From assembly GCF_905171765.1 (NCBI RefSeq), contig NC_053390.1:309059466-309123465 (forward strand): DNA of 64,000 nucleotides, in the 5' to 3' direction. The translations under genes and the position numbers were made by a program. Origin of the DNA: Bufo bufo. Lineage: Eukaryota > Chordata > Amphibia > Anura > Bufonidae. Below, piece after piece: positions 14,101-23,500 of the stretch (positions are counted from its first letter, which is position 1; each line of letters opens with the position of its first letter). The notes below the pieces were generated by a model. It was not told the DNA's origin and ran no database searches. It saw nothing but the letters and a program-made list of their open reading frames with translations.

Positions 14101-17100
14101 AGCACAGTGTGCTACTGTCAGGGGTGTGCTTCTAATCTTCCAAATTTCAGAAGCTCGCACCAGACAATGGCACACTGCACCTGCGCTGTTCGTACAGGAG
14201 CTGGAGAACAGCGCAGGCGCAGCTGCACTTCACTGATCTTCAGGTATGAACCAGCATGTTGTAAAGCTCCTCCATGTCACGCACAGCCATGTACGAGAGC
14301 GACCGGGCAGAGGGAGCATTGCTTCAGCTGATCTGCTGAAGGACATAATTAGTAAGTTTAATATTTCCCTGCCTCCCACACAGTAGTGATACACATACAC
14401 AGAGTCCAACCAAGAAAAGTGTGTGTCCCTGCACCACATTTACCATCCAGCCTGGTACAGGGTGAGACATTTTGTCTAATTTTAAACCACCTATTGGTTG
14501 GCTTACTTTCCAACAGAATTGTGGTGCTATTTGGATGTGAAATATTGCATCTTTGCCCATGTCCCCTTTTTTGCCAAGCCCCACCCCTTTTCTATTAAAC
14601 TCCTTCTTGACAAACTAGGTGCAGTGGATTTTTCAACAACTAAAACTATGAAAATGCACCGAAAATGTGCCGATTTGCACCGCATTTTGGAGCCATTTAA
14701 AGTTTGGAACAATACCAGAGAGTGGTTTATTAGGTCTGAATTTCTTTTTAGTTTATGGCTCTAATGTGCTAGTGGAGCTGGGTGGAAATAGCAGAAGAGA
14801 CTTCTAATTATATCATTATTGCCTTCTGCAGATATCTGTCTGATCGAGGAGATGCAGTGGCCAAAGCAGCAAAAAGTCCCCATGTGGTAAGACTAATAGC
14901 TTGTTCCAGATTGCTAAATAATTCCAGTGAGGGATGAGCTTCCACCAGAACAGTTGTCTCTGTCCAAATAACCCCTGAAGAACCTGTCCTTTTGCCTTTC
15001 TCAGGGTGATTATCGTGCTCTTGTTCAGCAACTGGATGAATCCCAATACTCTGAGCTCCGGATCACAGCTTTGGAAATAAGGAACTTCTACGTGAGTCTT
15101 GTAGGGGCAGGTTTTTGTCTGTCAGTAAGAGGCAATGTGTGGGCAACATGACATGAGAGAGAGCCCCTCATTTGGAGCACATTCGAGGGACAGCTGATAA
15201 AACAACTAATGTTCTGATCTAATCCCACCATCCCCGCAGCAGATCAATGGATTATATTTCAAAGTGAAGGAAATGGCAAATTATCAAACTGATACTGCTA
15301 CTTGTATCTAGAAGACCTTTGAAAGTTAAAGGAGAAAATCCTAGTTGGTTTCAAATAAGCGTATAAACATGGTTGAGCACAGAGGCTGGGGCTAATGAAT
15401 AAAGTAAGTAAGGCTATAGCAAAGGTAGATCGTTGGAGAGTATTTTTTTTTTTAGAGAGGGATGATTTCAAAGGATTAATACGTATACATTCATTTATAA
15501 CTGTAGTGAATGTGTATCATTTTCTTTACACATTTTACATTAACCACCTAACTGTTTTACCGGAGTCCAGCTGGGGCAGTGGGAAATGTACTTAACAGTT
15601 CTGCCTGAGCTGGGCTCGGGCAGAAAGTGGAGGGGGAATGGCGGCTTTAGATGCTGCTATCTCCTCAATGGTAGCAGCTACAAACGCACAACTGGTCTTG
15701 TTTGAAAGCTGACATTCCAAGCTTTCATACAAGACATGACAACACTAGTCCAAGGAACAGAGGAGAAATCACTGTTAGAAATCGAATTGGGGAATAATCT
15801 TGGGTAAAACCTACTTTTACTTTCACTTTCCGCTGCATTCACAGCATCCCGATTTCTATCAGTGATATCTTCCCCTGTACTAAACATATTGCTGTCATTC
15901 TGGTATTGTCTGAAAGCTTGGAATATCAGCTTTCAAACAATACAAAGTACCAAACCAGAGATATGAGCAGATAAAGCAGCCCCCCTCCCCTTCAGTCTGG
16001 AGGAGAATGAGGGAGCAGCTGCAGAGCTGACAGGCTGCTGGAGGAAAGGAAAAATAGCAAAAATATATAGAAATGTAGTATTATCATCATTGTAGTGACC
16101 CACATAATAAAATTGTTATTTTTACCACACAGTGAACGCCGTAAAAAGAATTCCACAAAATAATGTAAAAATTGCTGTTTTATAATAAAATAATAAGCTA
16201 TTTAATACACTATATATACCCCAAAATGGTTCCTAAAAAAAACCTACAACTAATCCCGCAAAATAAAAAAAAAACATCTAGAATAAAAAAATTTAAAGTT
16301 ATGACTGCTAGAACACAATTGCTCCTTCAGGCCAAAATTATTGATGTCACTAAGGGGTTAAAAATGCAATAGTGTCCCCAGAGTTGTGCACCAACAAGAT
16401 TTACTGCAGACACATATTAAAAATCTACAATAAAATGACATTTTTGGGAGTGTTTTCCCAATTTTAACGTGACTGTTAAGAGGTTAAAAATCCTACCTAT
16501 GATTTAGTGGGGGTTATTTATTATACTGGTCTATAGTAGAACTGGCTTAGTTGCCCATATCAACCAATCAGATTCCTTTTTTCATTTTCCAAAGGAGCTG
16601 TCCAAAATGAAGTGGAATCTGATTGGTTGCTATGAGCAACTAGGACAGTTCTAATTTACACCAGTTTGATAAATGACCCCCAATGTTTTTACACAGTAAA
16701 GCTTGAAACCGTTTCAGTGAGGTGAATACTTTATATAGGCACTGTAATATGTCTAGGTGTAGATAGATTTGGGCATGTGTGATTATATCCTAGATATTTT
16801 TAGTAGTTCCTCACTATTATCTGAGCATAAGGGTCCATTCACACGTCCGTAAGTGTTTTGCGGATCCGTGGATAACGCAAAACACAGACACCGGTAATGT
16901 GTGTTCCGCATTTTGCGGACTGCACATCGCCGGCACTTAATAGAAAATGCCTATTCTTGTCTGCAATTGCGGACAAGAATAGGACATGTTCTATTTTTTT
17001 GGGGATCGGGTCCGCATTTCCGGATACGGGCCGTACATCGTGCAGCCCCATAGAAATGAATGGGTCCGCAATTCCGTTCCGCAAAATGCGGAACGAAATT

Positions 17101-17261
17101 GCGGATGTGTGAATGGAGCCTAATGGGAACCTGCCAAATAATAATATAATATGCAGCCTTGAGAGGAGCAATAAAACAACAGAAAAGTATAACAAGTCAA
17201 AAGGCACACCTTTTTTAATACCTGTAAATATTGACACCTAGAATAGTGAATTTTGCTCTCT

Positions 17262-17300
<39 letters not shown>

Positions 17301-19826
17301 CACATAGCAGATTTTATAACTACAGTCAGGTCCATAAATATTGGGACAACGACACAATTCTAACATTTTGGGCTCTATACACCACCACAATGAATTTGAA
17401 ATGAAACGAACAAGATGTGCTTTAACTGCAGACTGTCAGCTTTAATTTGAGGGTATTTACATCCAAATCAGGTGAATGGTGTAGGAATTACAACAGTTTG
17501 CATATGTGCCTCCCGCTTGTTAAGGAACCAAAAGTAATGGGACAATTGGCTTCTCAGCTGTTCCATGGCCAGGTGTGTGTTATTCCCTCATTATCCCAAT
17601 TACAATGAGCTGATAAAAGGTCCAGAGTTCATTTCAAGTGTGCTATTTGCATTTGGAATCTGTTGCTGTCAACTCTCTAGATGAGATCCAAAGAGCTGTC
17701 ACTATCAGTGAAGCAAGCCATCATTAGGCTGAAAAAACAAAACCAACCCATCAGAGATAGCAAAAACATTAAGCATGGCCAAAACAACTGTTTGGAACAT
17801 TCTTAAAAAGAAGGAACGCATCGGTGAGCTCAGCAACACCAAAAGACGCGGAAGACCACGGAAAACAACTGTGGTGGATGACCGAAGAATTCTTTCCCTG
17901 GTGAAGAAAACACCCTTCACAACAGTTGGCCAGATCAAGAACACTCTCCAGGAGGTAGGTGTATGTGTGTCAAAGTCAACAATCAAAAGAAGACTTCACC
18001 AGAGTGAATACAGAGGGTTCACCACAAGATGTAAACCATTGGTGAGCCTCAAAAACAGGAAGGCCAGATTAGAGTTTGCAAAGCGACATCTAAAAAAGCC
18101 TTCACAGTTCTGGAACAACATCCTATGGACATATTAGACCAAGATCAACTTGTACCAGAGTGATGGGAAGTGAATAGTATGGAGAAGGAAAGGAACTGCT
18201 CATGATCCTAAGCATACCACCTTATCAGTGAAGCATGGTGGTGGTAGTGTCATGGCGTGGGCATGTATGGCTGCCAATGGAACTGGTTCTCTTGTATTTA
18301 TTGATGATGTGACTGTTGAAAAAAGTAGCAGGATGAATTCTGAAGTGTTTCGGGCAATATTATCTGCTCATATTCAGCCAAATGCTTCAGAACTCATTGG
18401 ACGGCGCTTCACAGTGCAGATGGACAATGACCCAAAGCATACTGCAAAAGCAACCAAAGAGTATTTTAAGGGAAAGAAGTGGAATGTTATGCAATGGCCA
18501 AGTCAATCACCTGACCTGAATCCGATTGAGCATGCATTTCACTTGCTGAAGACAAAACTGAAGGGAAAATGCCCCAAGAACAAGCAGGAACTGAAGACTG
18601 TTGCAGTAGAGGCCTGGCAGAGCATCACCAGGGATGAAACCCAGCGTCTGGTAATGTCTATGCGTTCCAGACTTCAGGCTGTAATCGACTGCAAAGGATT
18701 TGCAACCAAGTATTAAAAAGTGAAAGTTTGATTTATGATTATTATTCTGTCCCATTACTTTTGGTTGTTTAACAAGTGGGAGGCACATATGCAAACTGTT
18801 GTAATTCCTACACCGTTCACCTGATTTGGATGTAAATACCCTCAAATTAAAGCTGACAGTCTGCAGTTAAAGCAAATCTTGAAGCTGTATGGACTTTTTT
18901 TTTTTTTGTGGGGCATGCTGTGTTCACTATATGGGTTACATACATTTATATTTTAATGGTATGGTTGTTTTGGGATGCAGCGATATTTATGATCTTTATT
19001 TTTTATTTATTTATTTTTAATATCAGAAAAACGCTCCATAGGAACTTGCTATGGTAAGCCTGTGAGCCTCTAACAGGCTTGAGGCTACCACAAAGAAGGA
19101 ACGGCTACCCCAATCTCAGCACGGGGGAACCGTTTGTGCCCCTGGAGCACAGTGCTCCCAGGAATAAGCCTCTCAGATGCTATAGCCACATTTGATCATG
19201 GAAATGTCCGTGATCAGCATCATGGCCAATCGGACATTTAGCACCAGGTTTAAAATGGCAGAAACCCGGCGGCTACTGGACTTCTACCTTACATGTACGG
19301 CGGAAGTCCGGAAGTGGTTGACGGCAGCATAATATGGGGACAGATCCAGTCTACTAGTAGCCCCCCAAAATAGCAGTTAATACGGAATACAGTGTACTCA
19401 TAGTTATGTTTGCTTTGTTCGCAAGGGCCGCAGTCCCCCCCAAAAACTTCTCATCAGTGACTGATCCCAAACATATATACACAAAGTAGTTCAGTCGCTG
19501 ATGAGAGGGTAGGGACTCCCCTCCTGAATATAGGGCACGCAAAACTATGGTACAACATATTCTTTATTCACCACCATTAGCCAAACAATGCAATTTTTTT
19601 GTGTCAACTGGTCTAACTGTACAGCAGACTTCTCTCCATACTATGGTATGATGACAGATCAGCTTTAATTGAATGTGACCACTGTAACTAAGCAGATTAC
19701 TCAGGGTGGTGCGTTTGTTACTGAGATGATTATTTTTCTCCTCAGGCTACACTATGTGATATTATTATTAAGAATTACAGCAAGATTAAAAGACCTCGTG
19801 GAGACACCAAGAGACTCGTCTACTAA
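3108..19826 (+). CDS. PSME1: proteasome activator complex subunit 1 (PA28 alpha), 3' eight coding exons; N-terminus off window
   Basis: Subunit of the 11S (PA28) regulator, a heptameric cap that binds the 20S proteasome alpha ring and opens its gate for peptide release, including antigenic peptides. Exons: 3108-3203, 11135-11180, 12563-12660, 12816-12884, 12965-13032, 14832-14886, 15005-15091, 19746-19826. All junctions are GT-AG and phases join cleanly to about 199 residues. Family signatures seen: PIPDP, a lysine/glutamate KEKE stretch then GPPCGP, the activation-loop region IEDGNNFGVAVQEKVFEL, SDRGDAVAKAAK, GDYRALV, and a C-terminal tyrosine as needed for 20S binding. The KEKE insert identifies alpha rather than beta. 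About 45 N-terminal codons are missing upstream. Introns are swollen by transposons (7.9 kb and 4.7 kb). EMC9 lies tail to tail, and PSME2 is farther right. Interferon-gamma induction is known for the family, but the promoter is not in this window. Confidence 0.96.
3344..4907 (+). mobile_element. Tc1/mariner transposon, copy 1 (complete ends)
   Basis: The element is flanked by TA at 3342-3343 and 4908-4909. Ends CAGTCAGGTCCATAAATATT and its complement are part of about 210-bp inverted repeats of the long IR/DR type. It sits in the large PSME1 intron. The sister copy at 17323-18881 is highly similar, so the family was active fairly recently. Confidence 0.95.
3684..4607 (+). pseudogene. Tc1 transposase, near-complete but disabled (copy 1)
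   Basis: The 307-residue frame has paired-like helix-turn-helix DNA-binding regions (about residues 10-120), a basic GRPRK hook near residue 65, and the DDE catalytic core: TDE, DNDPKH and PIEHAF, with 34 residues between the second D and the E. Compared with copy 2, it has lost one asparagine codon before ILWTDE (4138), a glutamine codon has become TAG at 4605, and about 80 bp encoding most of the C-terminus are deleted. The frame therefore stops at KCPKNK, and the element should be non-autonomous. Confidence 0.9.
4910..5477. other. PSME1: AT-rich intron sequence of PSME1
   Basis: Between the first Tc1 copy and the L1 insertion. No exon, RNA gene or repeat end recognised. Confidence 0.5.
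5511..7524 (+). pseudogene. L1 ORF2 (reverse transcriptase) remnant
   Basis: The 5' part (5511-6158) encodes reverse transcriptase blocks with GPDGLPLEVY, YRPISLLN, DQTGFIPG and LDTAKAFD. Directly after AFD the frame jumps to thumb-region sequence (WKTLPLSIMGRINLIK, about 6210), so the palm segment with the YxDD catalytic pair is deleted. The tail at 7255-7524 holds the zinc-knuckle-like C-x2-C motif and the usual L1 C-terminal region. Further frameshifts are present. It cannot encode active protein. Confidence 0.9.
6810..6907 (-). mobile_element. 98-bp retroposed LINE 3' end nested in the L1
   Basis: A T run followed by 3'-UTR-like sequence is flanked by the 14-bp duplication GCTCCCAGTTCTTT (6796-6809 and 6908-6921). 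It is an extremely 5'-truncated retroposon inserted in opposite orientation into the L1 at 5496-7905. Confidence 0.85.
7725..7776. repeat. TG/TA microsatellite near the L1 3' end
   Basis: Alternating gt and ta dinucleotides inside the L1 3' region. A longer TA run lies at 8142-8190. Confidence 0.85.
7924..9185. other. AT-rich PSME1 intron with a (TA)n microsatellite at 8142-8190
   Basis: No exon or transposon boundary is recognisable apart from the dinucleotide run. Confidence 0.6.
9188..10117 (+). mobile_element. Tc1-like deletion derivative, 930 bp, second family
   Basis: TA flanks both ends (9186-9187 and 10118-10119). Ends are CAGTACAGACCAAA and its complement, in about 200-bp inverted repeats. 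This family differs from the 3344 and 17323 copies. From memory, closely similar sequences are widespread in fish and amphibians. About two thirds of the transposase gene is deleted. Confidence 0.93.
9601..9976 (+). pseudogene. Tc1 transposase fragment (start and C-terminus only)
   Basis: The N-terminal MARKNQLSKEKR stretch at 9601 is joined after a large deletion to the last ~85 residues with MTWPPQSPDLNPIEMVW, which carries the final catalytic glutamate, then the terminal helices to 9976. The two upstream catalytic aspartates are missing. Confidence 0.88.
10120..10270. repeat. MITE, GATGTAGCAGGG family, copy 1
   Basis: Ends are GATGTAGC and its complement; the interior has ATCTTGAAACAAAAGCCA. 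A sister copy is at 57995-58137, where the ends extend to CAG...CTG flanked by TA, suggesting Tc1/mariner mobilisation. Confidence 0.75.
10271..11134. other. PSME1: PSME1 intron, no recognised feature
   Basis: AT-rich sequence without exon or transposon boundaries that I can define. The short open frame at 10360-10650 has no family features. Confidence 0.5.
11135..11180 (+). CDS. PSME1: PSME1 KEKE exon
   Basis: 46 nt between ttatag and gtaaag, encoding KKEKDDKKKDDEEEK plus the first base of the next glycine codon. It completes the charged loop specific to PA28 alpha. Confidence 0.9.
11277..11750. repeat. palindromic MITE, TWA-duplication family (Harbinger/Tourist-like)
   Basis: TAA lies at both ends (11274-11276 and 11751-11753). 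Ends are GGGCTCATTCACAC and the complement of GGGCTTATTCACAC. The 474-bp interior is largely self-complementary and makes spurious open frames on both strands. Confidence 0.75.
12002..12203. repeat. hAT-type MITE with perfect 8-bp target duplication
   Basis: Ends TAGAGATGAGCGAA and its complement are flanked by GATCTTGC at 11994-12001 and 12204-12211. An 8-bp duplication and TAGAG tips are hAT hallmarks. Other family members are at 31925, 31975, 33105 and 35359. Confidence 0.9.
12314..12497. repeat. palindromic MITE, TWA-duplication family
   Basis: TAA at 12311-12313 and 12498-12500. Ends are GCCTCTTTCACAC and the complement of GGCTGCTTTCACAC. Confidence 0.7.
12563..12660 (+). CDS. PSME1: PSME1 coding exon (GPPCGP segment)
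   Basis: 98 nt between ctttag and gtaaga; with one base from the previous exon it encodes GPPCGPISCNEKITSLQRK then IKTEIQQLKENLNM, as in PA28 alpha. Confidence 0.94.
12816..12884 (+). CDS. PSME1: PSME1 coding exon (activation-loop region)
   Basis: 23 codons between ctcag and gtgagt: VTLWLQLQIPQIED then GNNFGVAVQ. This part carries the family's activation-loop asparagine region. Confidence 0.96.
12965..13032 (+). CDS. PSME1: PSME1 coding exon
   Basis: 68 nt between ctag and gtaagt, encoding EKVFELMTSVRTKIDA then SHTQIS and two bases of the next lysine. Confidence 0.95.
13238..13507. repeat. palindromic MITE, TWA-duplication family
   Basis: TAA at 13235-13237 and 13508-13510. Ends GGGTCCATTCACACGTCCG and its complement. 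The paired open frames at 13171-13542 arise from this palindrome. Confidence 0.8.
13518..13654. repeat. palindromic MITE (GGGG-ATTTAT family), right end truncated
   Basis: It starts GGGGTCATTTATCAAACTGG and contains the paired blocks around AACCAATCAG and CTAATTGGTTGCTATGGG. Related to 2939-3074 and 16509-16681. Confidence 0.7.
13879..14398. repeat. imperfect foldback element, about 520 bp
   Basis: Left blocks (GGAGGCAGGGGAATA, CATGCGCTCTCGT, GGAGCTTTACAACA) pair with right blocks at 14365, 14285 and 14257 in inverted order. The short open frames here are shadows of this structure. Confidence 0.6.
14399..14831. other. PSME1: PSME1 intron, no recognised feature
   Basis: No exon or element boundary recognised; short open frames lack family features. 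Confidence 0.45.
14832..14886 (+). CDS. PSME1: PSME1 coding exon (RGDAVAKAAK)
   Basis: 55 nt between ctgcag and gtaaga, encoding the end of the lysine codon and YLSDRGDAVAKAAKSPHV. The PSME2 counterpart at 53411-53465 has the same length and phase. Confidence 0.96.
15005..15091 (+). CDS. PSME1: PSME1 coding exon (GDYRALV)
   Basis: 29 codons between ctcag and gtgagt: GDYRALVQQLDESQYSEL then RITALEIRNFY. Same size (87 nt) as the PSME2 exon at 52463-52549. Confidence 0.96.
15092..15539. other. PSME1: PSME1 last intron, left part
   Basis: No recognisable element or exon. Confidence 0.45.
15544..16483. mobile_element. TTAA-flanked non-autonomous element, short copy
   Basis: TTAA at 15540-15543 and 16484-16487. 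Ends CCACCTAACTG and the complement of CCTCTTAACAGTC resemble the tips of the elements at 227-1974 and 59053-62187. No transposase. Confidence 0.6.
16509..16681. repeat. palindromic MITE (GGGG-ATTTAT family)
   Basis: It starts GGGGGTTATTTATTATACTGG-like sequence and ends TTGATAAATGACCCCC. Inner AACCAATCAGATTCC pairs with GGAATCTGATTGGTT. Confidence 0.8.
16831..17120. repeat. palindromic MITE, TWA-duplication family
   Basis: TAA at 16828-16830 and 17121-17123. Ends GGGTCCATTCACACGTCCG and the complement of GGCTCCATTCACACATCCGC. Confidence 0.8.
17265..17296. repeat. (TA)n microsatellite
   Basis: Uninterrupted TA dinucleotides just before the second Tc1 copy. Confidence 0.9.
17323..18881 (+). 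mobile_element. Tc1/mariner transposon, copy 2, right terminal repeat truncated
   Basis: It starts after TA (17321-17322) with CAGTCAGGTCCATAAATATT and is highly similar to 3344-4907. Homology stops near 18881, so about 100 bp of the right inverted repeat and the right tip are missing. This copy cannot be mobilised by its own ends. Confidence 0.93.
17682..18716 (+). pseudogene. Tc1 transposase pseudogene (copy 2)
   Basis: Relative to copy 1, a 2-bp deletion near 17757 shifts the frame after the first helices. At 18131-18138 the catalytic TDE has become T-Y-stop, so the first catalytic aspartate is lost. A further stop lies near 18172. The second half (18228-18716) keeps DNDPKH, PIEHAF and the intact C-terminus ending GFATKY, the part copy 1 lacks. 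The two copies therefore carry different lesions. Confidence 0.9.
18882..19330. repeat. degenerate DNA-transposon end
   Basis: Paired blocks such as AGGCTTGAGGCTACC and ATGTCCGTGATCAGC, ending GGAAGTCCGGAAGTGGTTGA, resemble the GC-rich right ends of the TTAA-flanked family. Boundaries are not clear. Confidence 0.4.
19331..19745. other. PSME1: end of the last PSME1 intron, no recognised feature
   Basis: No exon or repeat boundary found before the acceptor at 19741-19745. Confidence 0.4.
19746..19826 (+). CDS. PSME1: PSME1 terminal coding exon
   Basis: After ctcctcag come 26 codons (ATLCDIIIKNYSKIKR then PRGDTKRLVY) and TAA. The family's terminal tyrosine is kept. Same length (81 nt) as the PSME2 last exon. 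Confidence 0.96.
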   Translation, partial: ATLCDIIIKNYSKIKRPRGDTKRLVY

Positions 19827-19887
19827 GCACATTTCCTGTAGACTTACATTTTTTTGGTAAAGATATAACAGTTTGATTTTCTGATTT

Positions 19888-20188
19888 AAAGGGGGTTTTC
19901 TGGGATTTTAATATTGATGGCCTTTCCTCAGGATAGGTCATCGATCTCAAGCTGTCCCATTCACTTCTATGGGACAGCTCCTTCCTATACATTTGAATAG
20001 GAAGGAACCGTCCCATAGAAGAGAATGGGATGGCTTCTTGTAATTACAACACGGGAAAACAATGAAGGGAAGTCTGCTCTCGCACAGAGCGCAGCCTTCT
20101 CTTCAACGAGCTGATCAGCGGGGATCTGATATTGATGACCTACCCTGAGGATAGGCCATCAATATTAAAATCCCAGAAAACCCCTTTA
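19888..20188. repeat. palindromic MITE inside the PSME1 3' UTR
   Basis: Left arm AAAGGGGGTTTTCTGGGA with TTTTAATATTGATGGCC; right arm is the near-perfect complement (about 60 bp each). A related copy is at 54593-54904. Confidence 0.85.
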
Positions 20189-20195
20189 AGGTGCA

Positions 20196-20201
20196 AATAA
20201 A
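20196..20201 (+). terminator. PSME1: poly(A) signal AATAAA for PSME1
   Basis: AATAAA 370 nt after the PSME1 stop codon; a second AATAAA is at 20219-20224. Both lie before the EMC9 stop codon on the opposite strand, so the 3' ends may overlap. Confidence 0.6.
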
Positions 20202-20343
20202 TGCTTGGAAGCCAATTAAATAAACATGTCAATGCTTTGGAAACTGAAATGTGTTCAATATAATAATGTAACTTGATAAACAGATACAACTTATATACAT
20301 GTGTGTGTGAAAAAAAATCAAGTATAACAATTACTTCCAGAGT

Positions 20344-20524
20344 TCATGAGCTTCCATTCGCTACAGCAGCTAGACGGGTTATTTCCCTATTCAATGCTTC
20401 ATTGGCCCAGTCAGCTCTGATATCATCAAGATGAGTGTCAAAGTCAATAAGTCGCTGGTAAGCTTTAGCTTGAAGAAGGTTCCTTGTGATACGCTGAGTC
20501 TCTTCCCAATGACCCCACATTACC
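20344..20524 (-). CDS. EMC9: EMC9 terminal coding exon
   Basis: Acceptor TTTCCCACAG, then the last base of leucine and 59 codons from VMWGHWEETQRITRNLL through FDTHLDDIRADW to the end NGSS and TGA. Confidence 0.95.
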
Positions 20525-23500
20525 CTGTGGGAAACAATGGAATACAGAGTAGGTACACCAACTAGACATGGTGGGTATGTTCTGATGCATTTAGAGTACT
20601 ATTTAGAATTACCCATTTTTGTCTACCCCCAGTTTTGTCTATCTCCAGTCACGGAGACAAGAGCAGAACCCGCAGGCTAAGTGCCTGCTAAGCTCAAGTC
20701 CCAACATCCACCATAAATGCATGGTGGATGTTGCTAAGGGACTGGCTACTTGGGACAAATCCTACATGTTAGACTACTTGCTTACCAGCAAGAGGAACAG
20801 CCTTCCGATATCCAGCATAGCTGGAAAGGGAAGGAGCACCGCCAGGCCCCATTGACTATAATGGGATCTGGCCGGTTTCCGGCATTAGTGCCAGGATTGA
20901 AGCTTTTTTTTGTCCAGGCACTAATGCCAGAAACAGGCCAGATCCCATTATATTCAATGTGATAAAATCTTGCCCTCCAAGGTAATCTTTTGTTCAAGGT
21001 ACTTAATAGGGTGCTTTCAAATGGATTTTCTAAACTGGACAACTCCTTTAAGAAGAGTTGCCATCATAATAAGCAAAATACCCAATGCTTCAAGTTTTTT
21101 TTTTTGTTTTTTTTTACTTCATACTATTGTGGAGATAATGGTTTGTGCGGTTTCATGCAGTGTAAAGTGACTTACAAAGTTTTATCTTTGGGAACCCACT
21201 GTTTGTTGCTGTTCTGATGTAGAACTGTGAGAGGGGGGACTCCAGGACTGGGCGACAGATGCTCATTATCCATCTAGGCATAAAAAAAAAAAATACACTA
21301 AGAGATCTGTTCATTAAAAATGTGCTATTTTTGTTTCTATAAACTTACTATCTTACCAAGATTAGCACTGCATCATCCTGGTATTCAGCTATTAGTGAGG
21401 CTGATCGAAGAGTGGCAGAGTTGATACTAAAAAGAGAACACACGTTAGAATAAATATGCGAGAGTGTATTCACATGGTGTGGGCAAATTGTGTTTATTTT
21501 GGGGTGTGGATTTTTTTTTTTAGTAGTACAGCTTTTTTTTTAGTTCAGTGGAACATGGATCCTGAATATTCCCATTTCAAATAGCAGCACCAGAAATTTC
21601 TCTCTTGTTCTGGACTCAAGGCCTTCACCATAAGGGTATGGTTACACAGCGACATCTGTAGCATGAAAGAGTACAGCTACATGGCGACACTTCATATAGT
21701 GTTTTTTTCTGGTGTCAGAATGCGACATACTGCGACACGACTTGGATGGATTTTTTTGCAATTGTTGCGTCACAGTTGCAACATGCCACATTGCAACACT
21801 ATTAAAATACATTATATTAGGGATGCCCAACCTGCAGCCCTCCAGCTGTTGCAAAACTACAACTCCCAGCATGCCCAGACAGCCTACAGCAGGGCATGGT
21901 GGAAGTTGTAGTTTTACAACAGCTGGAGGGCAGCAGGATGAGCATCCCTTCATTATCTGAATTGCCGTCATCATGTACCTGTACCCTAAGAGTTGAACAA
22001 ACTACCTCTGAGTAAAAGTGTGGAGGCAAATTAGAAGAACGTCATCCCAACCAGACAATTTTGGTGGGAATGATTGACCATCAAATGTGTATTGTGGTGT
22101 TCCGAATCTCTGATTGCAGCAGATATCAGTAGTAAGAAGGACTGGATTTCAACAAATTCATTCCTTCTGTTCTCAAGAGAGTTAGAGGAGTCTGGCAGCA
22201 GCTTACTCCCCTTTACCTATTAACCAAGCCGAGCATGCATGTGTATGGGGGTTTGAATGGTGTAGCCATCAGTGAAATGAGCATTTGGCTAATAGCTATC
22301 TATTGTTTATGGCCATCTTCATGGTAGGTTAGGATTCATTTTCAGCATCTGGAAATAAGAATATTTCTATTCACTGAGAAGGACAGTGGCTATTTCAAAA
22401 ACATTGAGGAATGGAAACACACAGAATAGATACAGAACCGTTCAATATACGATGATTAAAGGGGTCCTCTGAGACGGCAAAATTAAAGGCCAATCCTTAG
22501 GACAGGCCATAAAACTATTCAACTAATAGAAGGGGCCACAGTGCTCCATCAAGTGCTGCATCCTCTGCATTGTTTGTACTTTGGTGATGGCGGAGTCTGG
22601 TGTTACTACCATCCAAGGTAATGGGACTGGGCTGCAATCTCAGGCACAGCTACTGCCAAATGACATTATAACCTGGTCGGTCCACCGGGATTTCTCCCTA
22701 TACTGTCTATGGCCAATTGCCTGTAATTGTAAGTGTCCATAATGCCCTAATATACAATAAATGGATAAGGGTTGCCCTAAGCAACACTAGTTGTCAGTCC
22801 ATATTGCTTCCTTTGCTGGCTGGATTCATGTATCCATCACATTATTCACTACTCGTTTCCATGGTTATGACCACTCTGCAAACCGACAGCGAGGTATTGC
22901 TTGCACACTATAGGAAAAAGCACCAGCTTATGTGTGCTCCCACTGTCCCGGCCATCAGAGAGGCCAGTGCTTTTTGCTATAGTGTGCAAGCACCACCACC
23001 AGCGATTGATTGCGGGGTTGTCATAACCATGGAAATGAGCAATGTATAATGCGATGGAAAAATGAATCCAGCCCGAAAAGGAAGCAATATGGATAATAAA
23101 AATACATTAGTAAGTGGCTTGTATTCACTTTCTCTACATGATAAATGCCACTTGCTGAAGTGACTTTAATACAGAATATGACAGATGCAATGAACAGAGT
23201 GATGTGATGAGAATGTGTTTAGTTAAATAGGGCTGTTCACCTTGAATCTCTAAGACCAGAGTTTGCTTGGTAGAACCCTGCAATAACCAGTCCTTGAAGA
23301 GCACTCCAGGAGTCTATCTGTGGGCATCCAGAGCGAGACAGAAAGGTGAGGGTGACATTCAGAGATAAAGTAGACAAATAGTAATAGCAATACCTGTGCA
23401 TAAGAAAAATATATTGAAGTGAGTGAGACTGGTTTTCACGAGAGGCGTTTTTATGGTTGTGGTTGTATTGTCCAATGCAGTGTATTGTATTGAATTCTCA

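Larger units (their letters stand above)
19827..20201 (+). other. PSME1: PSME1 3' UTR (inferred)
   Basis: From the stop codon to the first poly(A) signal. Most of it is the inverted-repeat MITE at 19888-20188, so the mature transcript could fold into a long hairpin. The cleavage site is inferred. Confidence 0.6.

Noticed and set aside
20782..21042. Possible extra EMC9 exon in the open frame between 20782 and 21042
   Set aside because: The EMC9 reading frame joins exons 4 and 5 directly with correct phase, and this region is a palindromic repeat.
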